Below, piece after piece: positions 28,422-35,799 of a stretch of 64,000 nt of DNA. The notes beneath the pieces were generated by a model. It did not search any database. It had not been told where the DNA came from and saw nothing but the letters and a program-made list of their open reading frames with translations. The position numbers and the translations under genes were made by a program. Positions within the stretch are counted from its first letter, which is position 1. Every line of letters starts with the position of its first letter. This stretch comes from Leptolyngbyaceae cyanobacterium clean351 (GTDB lineage: Bacteria; Cyanobacteriota; Cyanobacteriia; DAIDHW01), in the NCBI GenBank assembly GCA_027451865.1, contig DAIDHW010000001.1:207798-271797 (forward strand), in the 5' to 3' direction.

Positions 28422-28832
28422 ATGAAATTCTCCATACTTGCATGGTCCCTTTTAGGTGCGACTGCACCACTGGTGGCAACTCTGCCTTCGGTGACTCAGA
28501 TTCACATCTTTCCCGTGCCCGTAAGGATTATGGGGCGAATTTCCTACTGGGGAGGCGGCAGTCCCTCCTACTCCAGTTGCGCACATATTACCGTTAGGCT
28601 GATTGAAACTTTACCGCCTACTAGTCCGGGGACCTTCGGTTCGAGCAAGACCATCGCCACAGAAGCCGCCCAAGGAAACCTTCAACAATCCAAGTTCTGC
28701 ACCTATTTATTTTGGTCGAACTCACCTGGCCCATCTGGTTTATCTAACTACTCAGTGTCAGCGACGGACAACTACAACGCCTCGGGCAACGCTAGAGCAG
28801 GCCAAAATATCCTGCTGCAGCCAATTCAGTAG
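28422..28832 (+). CDS. small secreted protein, unknown
   Basis: A 136-aa protein from ATG 28422, preceded by AGGAGT. Residues 1-20 (MKFSILAWSLLGATAPLVAT) are a signal peptide. The mature part is Ser/Pro/Asn/Thr-rich with three cysteines (one in SSCAHI, one in FCTYLFW). I recognise no domain. It lies in a lower-G+C pocket with other small secreted proteins. An in-frame GTG/TTG extension upstream would break the signal peptide. Confidence 0.55.
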   Translation: MKFSILAWSLLGATAPLVATLPSVTQIHIFPVPVRIMGRISYWGGGSPSYSSCAHITVRLIETLPPTSPGTFGSSKTIATEAAQGNLQQSKFCTYLFWSNSPGPSGLSNYSVSATDNYNASGNARAGQNILLQPIQ

Positions 28833-28906
28833 GGGCGTAATGGGGTGTCAGTGGTTTATCGATCCCCAAGGCTGTAACCTGTAGTCCCCCGAGCACCATA
28901 CTTCCT

Positions 28907-29000
28907 GTCATAAGGGGATGTCCGCGGCGGGTGTCAGCCAGCTGTTAACTGAAGGATTCCCAAGCAGAGTGCCAAAGATTGCGAGCCCCTAGGATCTAGA
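28907..29000 (-). pseudogene. decayed duplicate of the DUF4079 5' end
   Basis: 28907-29000 resembles the start and upstream region of the DUF4079 gene at 28070-28222. TCATAAGGGGATGTCC matches TCATAAAGGGATGTCC. GTGTCAGCCAGCTGTTAACT matches ATGTCGGTCAGTTGTTGACT, and AAGATTGCGAGCCC matches AGGATTATGAGCCC. About 50 bp in the middle are missing and the start codon is lost. It looks like an old partial duplication. Confidence 0.5.
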
Positions 29001-29100
29001 CCTAGGAAGCTGGCTATAGTTTAGTTCCCCTTGTCTGGTCAGAATTGTAAGTAGTAGACTAGTATTACCCGAGCTACTTCCATCATCACACAAGGAAACT

Positions 29101-29634
29101 ATGAAATTAAATTTTAGTACTGTTCTAAGTGTATCGATTTTTCTGGCCGAGCTTCTGGGTATAGTTCCTGTCTCAGCTGCCCCCAGGATAAATCAGACCT
29201 TCTGGCTGTCGGACCGGGGGGCGCGGGTGGCTATAAGGGTAATTAGTGCCGGACCTCTCCCTCCGGGAACGGATTCACCGGAGACTCTGTATTATCGAGT
29301 AGAGTTTCGGTGTCGCAATGTCAGTACCAATGGTGATATCCCTGCGGTTCCCATAGTCGTCTTAAAGGATCCACGGGGGAATATCTATATTCCTATGCAA
29401 GAGTGGGGGATCTCTCCACCGAATATTCAAATGACAGCAGACGGTAAGCCTCTCAATGCGTTCAACTCCCTGTCTCATGGTTTAACCGAGGATATTGGCC
29501 AGGTTTATGCCCTGCCCCTGTCTTGGTGGCATGGTGGAAAGGGCTGGCAGGTTTTAGTTGTGGCGGGGGATAGGGGCGCCGCTGCATCTATTCCCTTGCC
29601 ACGCTTCTGCTTCATCACTGAAAAAGGTTGTTAG
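29101..29634 (+). CDS. secreted protein, unknown
   Basis: A 177-aa protein with a clear signal peptide (KLNFSTVLSVSIFLAELLG ... VSAA; cleavage near residue 27). The mature region is beta-rich and contains three cysteines (EFRCRN, RFCFITEKGC). RFCFITEKGC at the very end could form a C-terminal disulfide. CAAGGAAA lies before the ATG. No family recognised. Base composition is lower in G+C than the flanking core genes (21 of 60 in its first line). Confidence 0.6.
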   Translation: MKLNFSTVLSVSIFLAELLGIVPVSAAPRINQTFWLSDRGARVAIRVISAGPLPPGTDSPETLYYRVEFRCRNVSTNGDIPAVPIVVLKDPRGNIYIPMQEWGISPPNIQMTADGKPLNAFNSLSHGLTEDIGQVYALPLSWWHGGKGWQVLVVAGDRGAAASIPLPRFCFITEKGC

Positions 29635-29751
29635 GAGACCAGCCACTACAGAGAGGTACGGCGCACAATAAAGTACATGGACACATACATTGCCGGAATT
29701 TAGGGGAGAACCTGGTAGAGTTCAATTAGGGTAAAAGACTCCGGGTGACCT

Positions 29752-30456
29752 ATGTTCGACTGGGATAACGACATCTACAACTACCCAGTGTACCCAGTAA
29801 GGGAAGCCGCTCAGTATCTGCACATCCCGCCGGGCACGCTGCATTCCTGGCTGCATGGATGGACCTACCGTGCTGAGGAGGGCAAGAGGCGTTCGGCACC
29901 TTTGATCCAGCGCCCTAGTCCTCGCTCGCTCCAAATTTCCTTTATCAACCTGGTCGAAGCCTCCATACTGCGGTCCATCCGCAAGGCCCATGGTGTCCCT
30001 CTGTACAAAGTCAGGCATGCTCTAGATTACTTAGATCAAAGGCTTGGCATCCCCCACCCTCTGGCCCGGTTTGAATTTAAGACCGATGGGATAGATTTGT
30101 TTGTCGAAGGTTTAGCCAACCAGGAACTAGTCACAGTCTCTCAACGCGGTCAATTGGCAATAAAAGACATACTAGAGAATTACTTGACCCGGGTAGAGTG
30201 GAACGAACAGAAAATGGCAACGAGACTGTTTCTCGAATTCAGTGCGAGCCCCAGGTATGAGAAAAGCATCTCCATCGACCCGAGAATCTCCTTTGGCCGT
30301 CCAGTCCTAGCGGGCACCAGAATCACCACCCGCGCCATTGCTGAACGGTTTGAGGCGGGAGAGCCTGTTTATTCCATAGCTGATGACTATGGCTTGGGGG
30401 AACCTCAAGTTGACGAAGCCCTCCGGTTTGAACTAGGCCAACTCCAAGTGGCATGA
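29752..30456 (+). CDS. DUF433-containing antitoxin (VapB45-like)
   Basis: A 234-aa protein. Residues 13-45 form a MerR-like helix-turn-helix (YPVREAAQYLHIPPGTLHSW). The C-terminal third is a DUF433 domain (SIDPRISFGRPVLAGTRITT, then AGEPVYSIADDYGL). DUF433 antitoxins pair with PIN-like toxins, as in the VapB45/VapC45 pair of Mycobacterium tuberculosis. Its stop overlaps the toxin's start as ATGA. Its last 84 bp are repeated after the toxin gene. It probably autorepresses the operon. Confidence 0.82.
   Translation: MFDWDNDIYNYPVYPVREAAQYLHIPPGTLHSWLHGWTYRAEEGKRRSAPLIQRPSPRSLQISFINLVEASILRSIRKAHGVPLYKVRHALDYLDQRLGIPHPLARFEFKTDGIDLFVEGLANQELVTVSQRGQLAIKDILENYLTRVEWNEQKMATRLFLEFSASPRYEKSISIDPRISFGRPVLAGTRITTRAIAERFEAGEPVYSIADDYGLGEPQVDEALRFELGQLQVA
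30373..30456 (+). repeat. 84-bp direct repeat, copy A (antitoxin 3' end)
   Basis: The last 84 bp of the antitoxin gene, TCCATAGCTGATGAC to TGA, including the end of the DUF433 domain. Copy B at 30896-30979 differs at six positions, mostly transitions. The two copies flank the toxin gene. Confidence 0.85.
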
Positions 30457-30902
30457 GTCGGAATAACCGACACGACCAACCGGTCACCTTTTTTATTGAC
30501 GCGTGTTTGGGCAGCAAGATTGTACCTGAGGCGATGAGGTCGGCAGGCGCGAAGGTGGAAATTCTTCTAGACCACTTTCCTGGGGACTGCTCCGATGTCG
30601 AATGGATTACGGATGTCAGTCAGAGGGGCTGGGTAGTAATTACGAAAGACTTGAAGATGAGCGATAACCCTTTAGAACTTGCAGCAATCGTGTCTGCCAA
30701 CGCTAGGGTATTTATCGTCCCTGGTGAACTGACGGGCAAGGAAGGAGGAGAAGCTTTAGGGAAGGCGGTTGAGGGTATGAGGAAGTTTGCACAAGCTAAG
30801 GAGAGCCCCTTTATTGCCCGGGTTGATCCGGCCGGTCGGGTCAGGATGTGGAGAAACCGAGCCAAACTGGGTAAATTTCTTCGTTGCTCAATCGGTCCAT
30901 AG
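30453..30902 (+). CDS. PIN-like toxin (VapC45-like)
   Basis: A 149-aa PIN-like (VapC45-type) ribonuclease toxin candidate. Acidic residues of a PIN-type site are visible in FIDACLGSK, CSDVEWITDV and VVITKDLKM. ARVFIVPGELTG and ESPFIARVDPAGRVRMW match the rest of the family. It is translated from the ATGA shared with the antitoxin stop. The final two codons (Pro, stop) lie inside the downstream 84-bp repeat, so the native C-terminal end has been altered. The family core appears complete. Confidence 0.8.
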   Translation: MSRNNRHDQPVTFFIDACLGSKIVPEAMRSAGAKVEILLDHFPGDCSDVEWITDVSQRGWVVITKDLKMSDNPLELAAIVSANARVFIVPGELTGKEGGEALGKAVEGMRKFAQAKESPFIARVDPAGRVRMWRNRAKLGKFLRCSIGP

Positions 30903-30979
30903 CTGATGACTATGGCTTGGGGGAACCTCAAGTTAATGAAGCCCTCCGGTTTGAACTAGGCCGACTCCAAGCAGCATAA
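30896..30979 (+). pseudogene. 84-bp direct repeat, copy B (orphan antitoxin tail)
   Basis: A fragment nearly identical to the antitoxin's 3' end (78 of 84 bases match), lying after the toxin gene and ending in TAA 30977-30979. It has no start and runs in a different frame from the toxin, whose stop TAG (30900-30902) falls inside it. Probably the remnant of a second antitoxin copy or the scar of a recombination event. Confidence 0.8.
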
Positions 30980-31007
30980 CTTGACACCTTTCTCAGCCGG
31001 GAGCATG

Positions 31008-32258
31008 TCAACCCATCGACCAAAACGACAGATTGCGGACCAGAGAAACAGTTAAGAAGAAGACTACCGCCCAGCTGACATAGTCGTACCTAATTGTGTT
31101 ACCCCAAGTTAGGGGGGGAATGGCCGCGACAATTCTCCGGGTCAGTGGCTTGCGTTGCTCCTCAAAATACCCCTCAATGCTTAAGGTGATTGCTGCTGCC
31201 ACGAGTGTCACCAAGCACCAAGCTACCGCCGCCCCATAGAAATTTGGTAACCTCGAACTAATTACTTCGAGGAAGGGAAGGTGTACCAGATAAAGAGAAT
31301 AGGTAAAGTTGTTAAGGTAATTCTCATACTTAGCCTGGCCATTTTCGGCCACAGCCCGTACAACATAGGTAAGGGCCAGTACAGCCAAAAGCCATAACAC
31401 ACCCTGGTTAAACCTGTGGTCCGGATTGTAGGGCGCAACCATAAGCAACACAACATAGGTGGCGGATGCGGTAACCACTAGGGGTTGGGGGGAGAAGTTT
31501 TTGAAACCCAAGTAGGCCACCATCCCCAACAAAAAGCACAGTAAATTAGACATGCCAAACCGGTACAGGAAGCCAAGGAAGCCATTAGCCAGATAAAGGG
31601 GGTCCCATGGGTTGTGGGATTGATTTACTGGTGCTAACACCACGTCATAGGCCAGCCCGTTATTGAGGGTAAACGCAGCCCAGTGAAAAGCCGGCAGAGC
31701 AAAGATAAGCCAAAAAACTGGCCGCCGCTTCTGCCAGCAGAAGAAGATAAAAGGGGCGATCAGATAAAGTACTAAGTCCACGGATAAAGTCCAGGCCTGC
31801 GGCAAATACATGGGAAGGTTTTGTAACGCCAAAAAGGTAGGGGTGCTGGCGCTGCCTAAGAGCCCTAGGGGTAACAGGGTGATGTTCTGTACCAGAGTAT
31901 TGAGATCTAAACTCCCCTGGTAGACCCCGAGGGGGGCAAACAAGGCTAGAATAAACCAGTACAAAGGGAGTATACGCAGGAAGCGGTTGACGTAGAAGGA
32001 GAACAGGGGCCGTTCCTGCTGATGGGAGCGCTCTAAGACCAGAGCAATCAGGTAGCCACTCAAGATAAAAAAGCCATCTACAGCGAGATTCCCATCCCCA
32101 AAGTAAGCAAAATTCCCGGCCCCTAGGAGGGGTGAAAGTCCGGCTCTGATGCCGACAGAGTAAAGGTCCGTATGAGAATCCACAACGCAAAAGGCAAAGC
32201 AAAGACGCAAACATCCCAGGGTAAATTTTCGGGGTACTGAACCTAATGAGTACAACAT
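31008..32258 (-). CDS. membrane acyltransferase (acyltransferase 3 family)
   Basis: A 416-aa integral membrane protein with about ten hydrophobic segments. It matches the acyltransferase-3 family (O-acetylation of polysaccharides, lipids or other surface molecules). Marks: an N-terminal helix RLCFAFCVVDSHTDL with the likely catalytic His, GFFILSGYLIAL, FYVNRFLRILPLYW, and a late SLYLVHLPFLE segment. No glycan cluster surrounds it, so the acceptor is unknown. It sits in the accessory pocket and may have been acquired. Confidence 0.83.
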   Translation of the reverse strand: MLYSLGSVPRKFTLGCLRLCFAFCVVDSHTDLYSVGIRAGLSPLLGAGNFAYFGDGNLAVDGFFILSGYLIALVLERSHQQERPLFSFYVNRFLRILPLYWFILALFAPLGVYQGSLDLNTLVQNITLLPLGLLGSASTPTFLALQNLPMYLPQAWTLSVDLVLYLIAPFIFFCWQKRRPVFWLIFALPAFHWAAFTLNNGLAYDVVLAPVNQSHNPWDPLYLANGFLGFLYRFGMSNLLCFLLGMVAYLGFKNFSPQPLVVTASATYVVLLMVAPYNPDHRFNQGVLWLLAVLALTYVVRAVAENGQAKYENYLNNFTYSLYLVHLPFLEVISSRLPNFYGAAVAWCLVTLVAAAITLSIEGYFEEQRKPLTRRIVAAIPPLTWGNTIRYDYVSWAVVFFLTVSLVRNLSFWSMG

Positions 32259-32468
32259 CTAAGCATGGCTAAGCATGGATTGTAATAATCCTGGGGAGGT
32301 ATTGGGGACAGCCGGAGGGCCTGGCCCCGCCATCGCACTACACCTGTCAAGGTTCTGGCAAATACTTGTGGTCGCTAGCTCTTACCCATGAAAGACAACC
32401 TAGTGCCGAGGACTAAGCCTTCATACCGTCCGGGGCTAACCCTATCCCTCCCGACTAGCCGCAACTTG

Positions 32469-32509
32469 CCGACTCTGCTTGTAGCATACCTATATGCATT
32501 GAGAGTCGG
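32469..32509 (+). promoter_or_regulatory. nested hairpin covering the ribosome-binding region
   Basis: CCGACTCT (32469-32476) pairs with AGAGTCGG (32502-32509). Inside it GCATA (32484-32488) pairs with TATGC (32493-32497) around a CCTA loop. The right arm occupies the place of a ribosome-binding site for the ATG at 32515. It could mask translation, as a thermometer or a regulatory RNA would, or be a DNA operator. Confidence 0.5.
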
Positions 32510-32514
32510 TGTGT

Positions 32515-32856
32515 ATGGTTAGCAAAGCCAGTCTTCTATCCCTGGTAGGAGTTATGATCGCTGCCCTTCCCGTAGTTGCCCAGGTCACCGTCCCCCCTAC
32601 CCCGGACAACCCTGCCAGTCAAACCGCCTGGGGGACCCTGCCCGCCCCACCCCTGCTAATTTTTCCCCAAGCCTACCAGATGCAGCGCCTCGGCTTAGTC
32701 CCAGTCTTGCCCTACACCTCAACACTGTCGGTGTGCACTCACGTAGTACCGGCGAAAACAGTTACTGCCTGTAGTCAGCAGGCGGGCAGGAACTGGACCC
32801 CCAACGGGGAAGAAATCAATAAATACCAACTACGCTACCAACCCCCCTTACCCTAA
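32515..32856 (+). CDS. small secreted protein, unknown
   Basis: A 113-aa protein with a signal peptide ([18 protein letters not shown]) and a proline-rich mature part with two cysteines (SVCTHV, TACSQQ). No domain recognised. GTG 32509 would add two residues. The start is preceded by a strong nested hairpin. The stop shares CTAA with the convergent panB stop. Similar in kind, though not obviously in sequence, to the secreted proteins at 28.4 and 29.1 kb. Confidence 0.55.
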   Translation: MVSKASLLSLVGVMIAALPVVAQVTVPPTPDNPASQTAWGTLPAPPLLIFPQAYQMQRLGLVPVLPYTSTLSVCTHVVPAKTVTACSQQAGRNWTPNGEEINKYQLRYQPPLP

Positions 32857-33620
32857 GCCCCCTCGCGTACCTGTTGAGCAAACTTCCCCACTACCTGGGT
32901 AATTTCCCCCCGCAGATCTAGGTAAGCGGGAGCAAAGGGGGGGCGGCGTACCGAAAGACCAAGCAGGTCGGCAGTAACAAGTACTTGCCCATCGCAGGCA
33001 GGACCGGCGCCAATCCCAATGGTGGGGATGGGTAGCTCAGCGGTGATCGTCGCTGCCAAGGGGGCAGGAATGTGCTCGAGCACCAGGGCAAAAATTCCCG
33101 CCGCCGCCAGGGCTTGGGCTTGGGTGCGCAGGGTAGCTGCCCCCTGGTCAGTGGTCCCCTGCTGGCGGTAGCCCATAATTCGTACTGACTGGGGAGTTAA
33201 TCCCAGGTGGCCCACGACCGGTATTCCCACCTCCACTAGCCGCCGCACTGCCTTGAGGATCCGCGGCTGACCACCCTCGAGTTTTACCGCTTGGGCTCCT
33301 GCTTCCTTCAGGGCCCGACCGGCCGAAGCCAAAGCCTGTTGGGGACTGGACTGATAGCTCATAAAGGGCAGATCCATTACTACCAAAGCATTGCTTACCC
33401 CCCGGCGGACCGCCTTGGTATGGTGGAGCATCTCCGCTAGGGTCACAGGCAGAGTAGTGTCGTACCCCAGAGCTACCATCCCTAGGGAATCCCCTACTAA
33501 CACCAAGTCAATGCCCGTCTGGTCAAGAATATGGGCGAGGGTGAAGTCCCAGGCGGTTAAAGCCACGATCCGCGGGCCCCGATGCTTGCGGGATTGCAAT
33601 TGCTCAACGGTGACTGGCAT
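32853..33620 (-). CDS. panB: 3-methyl-2-oxobutanoate hydroxymethyltransferase
   Basis: PanB (255 aa) makes ketopantoate from ketoisovalerate and methylenetetrahydrofolate for coenzyme A. The VGDSLGMV Mg-binding loop, DLPFMSYQ, the LEGG motif and EHIPAPLA are conserved, as is the [14 protein letters not shown] segment. Length is typical. It is divergent from egtB with a 29-bp gap, so the two promoters must overlap the ends of the genes. Confidence 0.94.
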   Translation of the reverse strand: MPVTVEQLQSRKHRGPRIVALTAWDFTLAHILDQTGIDLVLVGDSLGMVALGYDTTLPVTLAEMLHHTKAVRRGVSNALVVMDLPFMSYQSSPQQALASAGRALKEAGAQAVKLEGGQPRILKAVRRLVEVGIPVVGHLGLTPQSVRIMGYRQQGTTDQGAATLRTQAQALAAAGIFALVLEHIPAPLAATITAELPIPTIGIGAGPACDGQVLVTADLLGLSVRRPPFAPAYLDLRGEITQVVGKFAQQVREGA

Positions 33621-33649
33621 AATCTTTCTGGCACCCCTAGGAACAATCC

Positions 33650-34834
33650 ATGGTCATTCTAACCAGAGAGTTGGTAGCCTGGGACTCGAGAGAAGGTCTG
33701 GGACAGCAGGCTCAACTGCAAGCCGCTCTGGTGGCCTGTCGCCAAAACACCCTCGATCTGGTGGCGGGACTAGGGGAGGACCTGTGGCGCCGGCAAATTC
33801 ATCCTGAGTTTAGTCCCCTGGGCTGGCACCTAGGTCACATCGCCCTAACGGAAGCCCAGTGGCTGCTGCCAAAATCCCTGGATTGTACTAAAGCAGAGCA
33901 TCGAGTCTTATTTGCGGCCGATGGATTGCCCAAACACCAACGGGAATCTCTCCCCCCCCTCGGGGAGATTCTTACCTACTTAGCTCGGGTCCGAGAACGG
34001 GTACTAGAACGTTTAGCCGCTACAAACCGGCCGGGGAAGATTTGGGTCTGGGTGCTGCAGCACGAAAGCCAACACGCCGAAATCCTCACCTTTCTACGCC
34101 AGTTGGGGGGGGCCCAACCTCAAGCTAGCAATCCTACCTCCCCGAGACGGCAAGTGGCAGGGATGGTGGAAATTCCTGGGGGCCCTTTTGTCCAGGGGAG
34201 CAATCACCCGGTTGCTCTAGACCACGAGGGCCCAGCCTACTTAGTCGACCTACCACGGTTCTGGCTTGACCCCTATCCGGTCACCCAGGGCCAATTTGAC
34301 CAGTTTATAGCTGCAGGGGGCTATCAAGAGCGGCGCTACTGGTCTGCGGCTGGCTGGGCTTGGCAGCAACAGGCCAAGGTTACCCACCCCCTCTACTGGC
34401 GCCCAGGCTTGCCTGACCATCCCGTGTGCGGAGTCAATGCCTACGAGGCAGAGGCCTACTGTCGCTTTGCCGGCAAAAGATTGCCTACGGAGCCGGAGTG
34501 GGAAAAAGCAGCCCAAGATGCTCAGCCGGGCAACTACCACCGCTTTTACGGGGATACTACGCCGGTGGACCTGCACACTGCCAACCGCCAGGGGATATAC
34601 GACCTGCTAGGCAATGTGTGGGAATGGACCGCCACTACCTTTGGCCCCTACCCAGGTTTCAGGAGCTATCCCTACCCTGGCTACTCCCAGGCTCACTTTG
34701 ATGGTTGTCACCGCATCCTCAAGGGGGGCAGCTGGGGCACCCTAAGCTGGTCAATACGCCCGAGTGCGCGCAATTGGTATCTGCCGGAAGTCCGGCAGAT
34801 CCTCGCTGGATTTCGCTGTGCCCAAGGAGGATGA
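33650..34834 (+). CDS. egtB: ergothioneine biosynthesis sulfoxide synthase EgtB
   Basis: EgtB (394 aa) is an iron enzyme that couples trimethylhistidine to a thiol (gamma-Glu-Cys or Cys) with O2. An N-terminal DinB_2-type domain carries the iron histidines: WHLGH (His60) and HESQH (His138, His142). The C-terminal formylglycine-generating-enzyme-like (SUMF1) domain begins at [13 protein letters not shown] and ends [16 protein letters not shown]. It is followed by egtD. EgtC and EgtE are not nearby, which fits the short cyanobacterial form of the pathway. Confidence 0.9.
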   Translation: MVILTRELVAWDSREGLGQQAQLQAALVACRQNTLDLVAGLGEDLWRRQIHPEFSPLGWHLGHIALTEAQWLLPKSLDCTKAEHRVLFAADGLPKHQRESLPPLGEILTYLARVRERVLERLAATNRPGKIWVWVLQHESQHAEILTFLRQLGGAQPQASNPTSPRRQVAGMVEIPGGPFVQGSNHPVALDHEGPAYLVDLPRFWLDPYPVTQGQFDQFIAAGGYQERRYWSAAGWAWQQQAKVTHPLYWRPGLPDHPVCGVNAYEAEAYCRFAGKRLPTEPEWEKAAQDAQPGNYHRFYGDTTPVDLHTANRQGIYDLLGNVWEWTATTFGPYPGFRSYPYPGYSQAHFDGCHRILKGGSWGTLSWSIRPSARNWYLPEVRQILAGFRCAQGG

Positions 34835-34836
34835 CC

Positions 34837-35799
34837 ATGAGTAGGTTGGAGTGGGTTGTACTGGGAGCCGCTGAACCGGAAACAGGGGCAGAGGTGGTCC
34901 AGGGGTTAAGCCAAAACCCTAAGAGCTTACCCTGTCGGTACTTCTACGACCATCGGGGATCGCTGTTGTTTGAGCAGATATGTGATTTACCTGAGTACTA
35001 TCCCACCCGCACCGAGCGGCAGCTCCTAGCTCAGTACGGAGCCGAGATTGCTCAGTACACCAGGGCCCAGGAACTGATCGAGCTAGGCAGCGGCAGCGCG
35101 CGTAAAACTCGCCTACTCCTCGAAGCTTGCTCCCCTGAAATCTACTGCCCCATAGACGTTAGTGACAGTATCCTCAAAACCAGCTCCCTAGAGCTACTTG
35201 CGGAGTATCCCCAGCTGCGGGTCAGGGCTCTGGTGGGCACCTATGATCAAGCCCTCACTCATATTCCCAAGCTGGCAAGTTCCTCTGGGTCTCGGATGAT
35301 CGTTTTCCTTGGCAGCACCCTGGGCAATCTCCCCCCAACCGCTTGTGGGAAACTCCTTAGCCAAATTCGCTCGGCGCTGCAGCCTGGTGAGTTTCTCCTC
35401 CTGGGAGTTGACCTGCAAAAACCCATGGCCATCCTCGAGGCTGCCTACAACGACAGTCAAGGGGTTACCGCTGCCTTCAACCTCAATCTTCTGAGCCATC
35501 TTAATTGGCGCTTCCAGGGTAACTTTCAGCCCGACCAGTTTTGCCACCGAGCTATTTATAACCAACAGACACACCAGATTGAGATGTATCTAGATGCCCA
35601 GGCACCCCAGATGGTGACCTTGGCTGCCTTGGACTATCGTTGTTTCCTAGAGCAAGGGGAGAGCATTTGCACGGAGATATCGCGCAAATTTGACCTGGCC
35701 AGCCTTGCCCAGGACCTGGAAGGGTGCGGTTTCAGGGTGGTACATACTTGGCAAGACAAAGCCAATTGGTTCAGCTTGGTGTTAACCGAGGCTCACTAG
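34837..35799 (+). CDS. egtD: L-histidine N-alpha-methyltransferase EgtD
   Basis: EgtD (320 aa) trimethylates histidine with SAM to hercynine, the EgtB substrate. Motifs: SLLFEQICDLPEYYPTRTE, the SAM loop LIELGSGSARKT, and FLGSTLGNLPP. AAGGAGG at 34824-34830 abuts ATG 34831 with no spacing but lies 6 bases before ATG 34837, so the second ATG is the better start. The first ATG overlaps the egtB TGA as ATGA. Its 3' end overlaps the convergent OGT-like gene by 18 bp. Confidence 0.92.
   Translation: MSRLEWVVLGAAEPETGAEVVQGLSQNPKSLPCRYFYDHRGSLLFEQICDLPEYYPTRTERQLLAQYGAEIAQYTRAQELIELGSGSARKTRLLLEACSPEIYCPIDVSDSILKTSSLELLAEYPQLRVRALVGTYDQALTHIPKLASSSGSRMIVFLGSTLGNLPPTACGKLLSQIRSALQPGEFLLLGVDLQKPMAILEAAYNDSQGVTAAFNLNLLSHLNWRFQGNFQPDQFCHRAIYNQQTHQIEMYLDAQAPQMVTLAALDYRCFLEQGESICTEISRKFDLASLAQDLEGCGFRVVHTWQDKANWFSLVLTEAH

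Noticed and set aside
29722-30018. Opposite-strand frame across the antitoxin
   Set aside because: Shadow of the DUF433 gene in another frame; no family sequence or ribosome-binding site.
30453-30902. Toxin as a broken gene
   Set aside because: The PIN-like core appears complete; only the last residues are altered by the repeat, so it may still be active.
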